From Clostridia bacterium (GTDB lineage: Bacteria; Bacillota; Clostridia; Oscillospirales; Acutalibacteraceae): a stretch of 6,369 nt of DNA. The DNA is taken from assembly GCA_017437165.1 (NCBI GenBank), contig JAFSBS010000083.1, forward strand, positions 1 through 6,369, given 5' to 3'. Shown here piece after piece: positions 4,331-6,369 of this stretch. The stretch's first letter is position 1. Each line of letters begins with the position of its first letter. The notes beneath the pieces were generated by a model that had not been told where the DNA came from, did not search any database, and saw nothing but the letters and a program-made list of their open reading frames with translations. The translations under genes and the position numbers were made by a program.

Positions 4331-6369
4331 TTATTCTGATTTACCAAGTTTTCTCTGGAAGAACTTAACGATTTCAACAATCGGAATAATAAGGAATGCA
4401 AGACCGAGAGAAATAAGGTAAGCGGTTAAATCAAGGTGAGCGAAACCAAAGAGGGTTGAAAGGAACGGAACTTCAACAACAGCAGTTGTAAGAAGGAATG
4501 AAGCAAACATTGCAATGTAAAGAACTACATTGTGATGACCTTTAAATAACATACCAACACTTGACGCTCTTTGTGAACGCATATTGAATGAGTGGAAAAT
4601 TTCACACATTGCCATTGTGAAGAATGCCATTGTCATACCTTCGGAGCTATCCTGAATGTGGTGGAATACGAGGTGTCCTGTTTCAAGGAATTCGCCAATA
4701 TAGAAAGCAATAATTGTAAGAATACTAACGAGAATACCCTGATAAGCACAGTCGAAACCTAAACCGCCTGAAAAAATACCGTCATTTTTGCTTCTTGGTT
4801 TTCTCTTCATAATATTCGCTTCCGGTTTTTCAAGACCTAAAGCAAGAGCCGGAATACTGTCAGTAACAAGGTTAATAAAGAGAAGGTGAGGGGCTTTGAG
4901 AATTGTAAAGCTCATAATAGTTGCAAAGAAGATAGAAACAACCTCTGAAAGGTTAGAGCCTAAAAGGAATTGAATTGCTTTACGGATGTTGTCGTAAATT
5001 CTTCTGCCTTCGCCAACTGCAGAAACAATAGTTGCAAAGTTGTCATCAGTAAGAACCATATCTGCAACGTTCTTTGTAACGTCTGTACCTGTAATACCCA
5101 TACCAACACCGATGTCGGCACTCTTGATTGACGGAGCATCGTTTACACCGTCACCGGTCATTGCAGTAACATAACCTTTGCTTCTCCAAGCATTAACAAT
5201 TCTTGTTTTATGCTCAGGTTGAACACGAGCGTAAACGAAAATGTTTTCAACTAACTTTTCAAATTCTTCGTCAGTATATTTATCAATATCGCTACCCATC
5301 ATAGCCTGACTATCATCGTTTAAAATACCCAATTCTCTCGCGATTGCTTTTGCAGTGTTGATGTGGTCACCTGTAATCATAATAGGTGTAATACCTGCAT
5401 TTCTGCATTCTACAATAGCGTCTTTAACTTCAGGACGAACCGGGTCAATCATACCGGTAAGACCAATGAAAATCATTTCGTTTTCAAGAGCCTCACTTGA
5501 GTATTCTGCAGGTTCAATTGTATATTCTTTAAATGCTACTGCAAACACACGAAGAGCTTTGTTACCCATTCTTGTGTTTTCTTCTGCAATTTTAGCAATT
5601 ATTTCATCTGTGATTGCAACAACCTGACCACCGATATATGCTTTAGTGCATTTTTTGAGAATCTCGTCGGGAGCGCCTTTTGTATATTGAATAAAGTTAC
5701 CATTGTAACTGTGAACAGTACTCATCATTTTTCTGCCGGAGTCAAAAGGAACTTCACCAACGCGAGGTTTTTCTGTAACAAGTACATTTTTGTCCAAGTC
5801 TAACGTTTTAGCATAATTTATAAGGGCAACTTCATCAGGTTCACCTGTTCCTTTGCCGTTTTCGTCAACATCTGCGTTTGTACAAAGAGCCATAGCGGTT
5901 GCTAAAAGTTTTTCATCTTCTGCGTAGTAGTCAACAACAGTCATAACATTCTGTGTTAATGTACCTGTTTTGTCTGAACATATAATCTGTGTACAACCGA
6001 GAGTTTCAACAGCGTTCATTTTTCTTATGATTGCATTTTTCTTTGACATATTTGTAACGCCTATTGAAAGTACAATTGTCATAACAGCAACAAGACCTTC
6101 AGGAATTGCGGCAACTGCAAGTGCAATAGCGGTAATGAATGAATCAAGAGCAACTTCATAAATAGGTGCAGTATCACCGGTAATAAAGTACATAGCAATA
6201 TTATAAGCAAATATTACTGCACAAACACCAAGAACGAGTTTTGTGAGGATTTTCGAAAGTTGTTCAAGTTTGATTTCAAGTGGAGTTTTACCATCTTCTG
6301 CAAGGGTAATAGCGTTTGCGATTTTACCCATTTCGGTATCCATACCGGTAGAAACAACAACTGCTTTAC
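4331..6369 (-). CDS. P-type Ca2+-transporting ATPase (P2 type), C-terminal part; start outside window
   Basis: This pump uses ATP to move cations, most likely exporting Ca2+, across the cytoplasmic membrane. The frame stays open to base 6369: the codons before the ATG at 6343 read KAVVVSTG, leading into MDTEMGKIA, a segment that is internal in the family, so the true N-terminus, M1-M2 and the A-domain TGES motif lie outside. Numbering from that Met: M3-M4 with PEGL (81-84); DKTGTLT with the phosphorylated Asp124; nucleotide-domain KGAPD (223-227); MIDPVRPEV (298-306); TGD (324-326); TGDGVNDAP (396-404); M5 with Asn464 and Glu467; M6 NLVTD with Asn491, Thr494 and Asp495; then four more membrane segments ending in a basic tail. 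Residues matching SERCA Ca2+ site II side chains (Glu82, Asn491, Asp495) are all present. In M8, Ala578 replaces SERCA Glu908. The ion is inferred from the family. Confidence 0.94.
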   Translation of the reverse strand, partial: KAVVVSTGMDTEMGKIANAITLAEDGKTPLEIKLEQLSKILTKLVLGVCAVIFAYNIAMYFITGDTAPIYEVALDSFITAIALAVAAIPEGLVAVMTIVLSIGVTNMSKKNAIIRKMNAVETLGCTQIICSDKTGTLTQNVMTVVDYYAEDEKLLATAMALCTNADVDENGKGTGEPDEVALINYAKTLDLDKNVLVTEKPRVGEVPFDSGRKMMSTVHSYNGNFIQYTKGAPDEILKKCTKAYIGGQVVAITDEIIAKIAEENTRMGNKALRVFAVAFKEYTIEPAEYSSEALENEMIFIGLTGMIDPVRPEVKDAIVECRNAGITPIMITGDHINTAKAIARELGILNDDSQAMMGSDIDKYTDEEFEKLVENIFVYARVQPEHKTRIVNAWRSKGYVTAMTGDGVNDAPSIKSADIGVGMGITGTDVTKNVADMVLTDDNFATIVSAVGEGRRIYDNIRKAIQFLLGSNLSEVVSIFFATIMSFTILKAPHLLFINLVTDSIPALALGLEKPEANIMKRKPRSKNDGIFSGGLGFDCAYQGILVSILTIIAFYIGEFLETGHLVFHHIQDSSEGMTMAFFTMAMCEIFHSFNMRSQRASSVGMLFKGHHNVVLYIAMFASFLLTTAVVEVPFLSTLFGFAHLDLTAYLISLGLAFLIIPIVEIVKFFQRKLGKSE

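Noticed and set aside
5355..5627. Plus-strand frames opposite the ATPase gene (also 5970-6161)
   Set aside because: Both are antisense to conserved ATPase motifs and show no independent start signals.
6341..6343. ATG at 6343 (minus strand) as the ATPase start
   Set aside because: The frame continues upstream to the window edge with family-like sequence (VVVSTG before MDTEMGKIA), so this Met is internal.

Overview
The window looks like chromosomal DNA from an AT-rich, endospore-forming Firmicute, probably an uncultured gut-type member of the Clostridia. Three things point that way: a complete spoVAE gene, a pyr operon carrying both the catalytic and regulatory ATCase subunits (pyrB and pyrI), and purine-rich Shine-Dalgarno sites with low-GC codon use. 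The species cannot be named from the sequence alone.

Layout. Bases 1-2471 (+) hold the end of a de novo pyrimidine operon: pyrF (5' end cut by the window), pyrE, pyrB and pyrI, packed with 4-13 nt gaps. Together they supply carbamoyl-aspartate synthesis (PyrB with its zinc-binding allosteric partner PyrI) and the last two steps to UMP (PyrE, PyrF). A strong intrinsic terminator at 2536-2591 ends the operon. Bases 2703-3056 (+) hold a stand-alone spoVAE, a membrane component of the forespore dipicolinic-acid channel, without spoVAC or spoVAD beside it. A bidirectional terminator at 3155-3212 separates it from the convergent minus-strand gene at 3281-4213, a membrane-anchored endonuclease/exonuclease/phosphatase-fold hydrolase that starts with TTG and has its own good promoter. 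Bases 4331-6369 (-) hold the C-terminal two thirds or so of a P-type Ca2+-ATPase whose N-terminus lies outside the window. A GC-rich hairpin (4277-4316) separates it from the hydrolase promoter.

The least ordinary part is not a gene. The two long intergenic regions (2472-2702 and 3057-3280) each hold a transcription terminator flanked by short arrays of degenerate tandem heptamers in inverted orientation. On the relevant strand, all four arrays share a YAG (CAG or TAG) core every 7 nt. Because 7 is not a multiple of 3, a TAG-type array puts stop codons in all three frames, and the hydrolase gene actually takes its stop codon and last residues from one of these arrays. The two modules also start about 19-20 nt after identical 13-nt gene ends in pyrI and spoVAE. 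This is the main candidate for something undescribed; its function, if any, is inference. No rRNA, tRNA, CRISPR array, insertion sequence or phage gene was seen.
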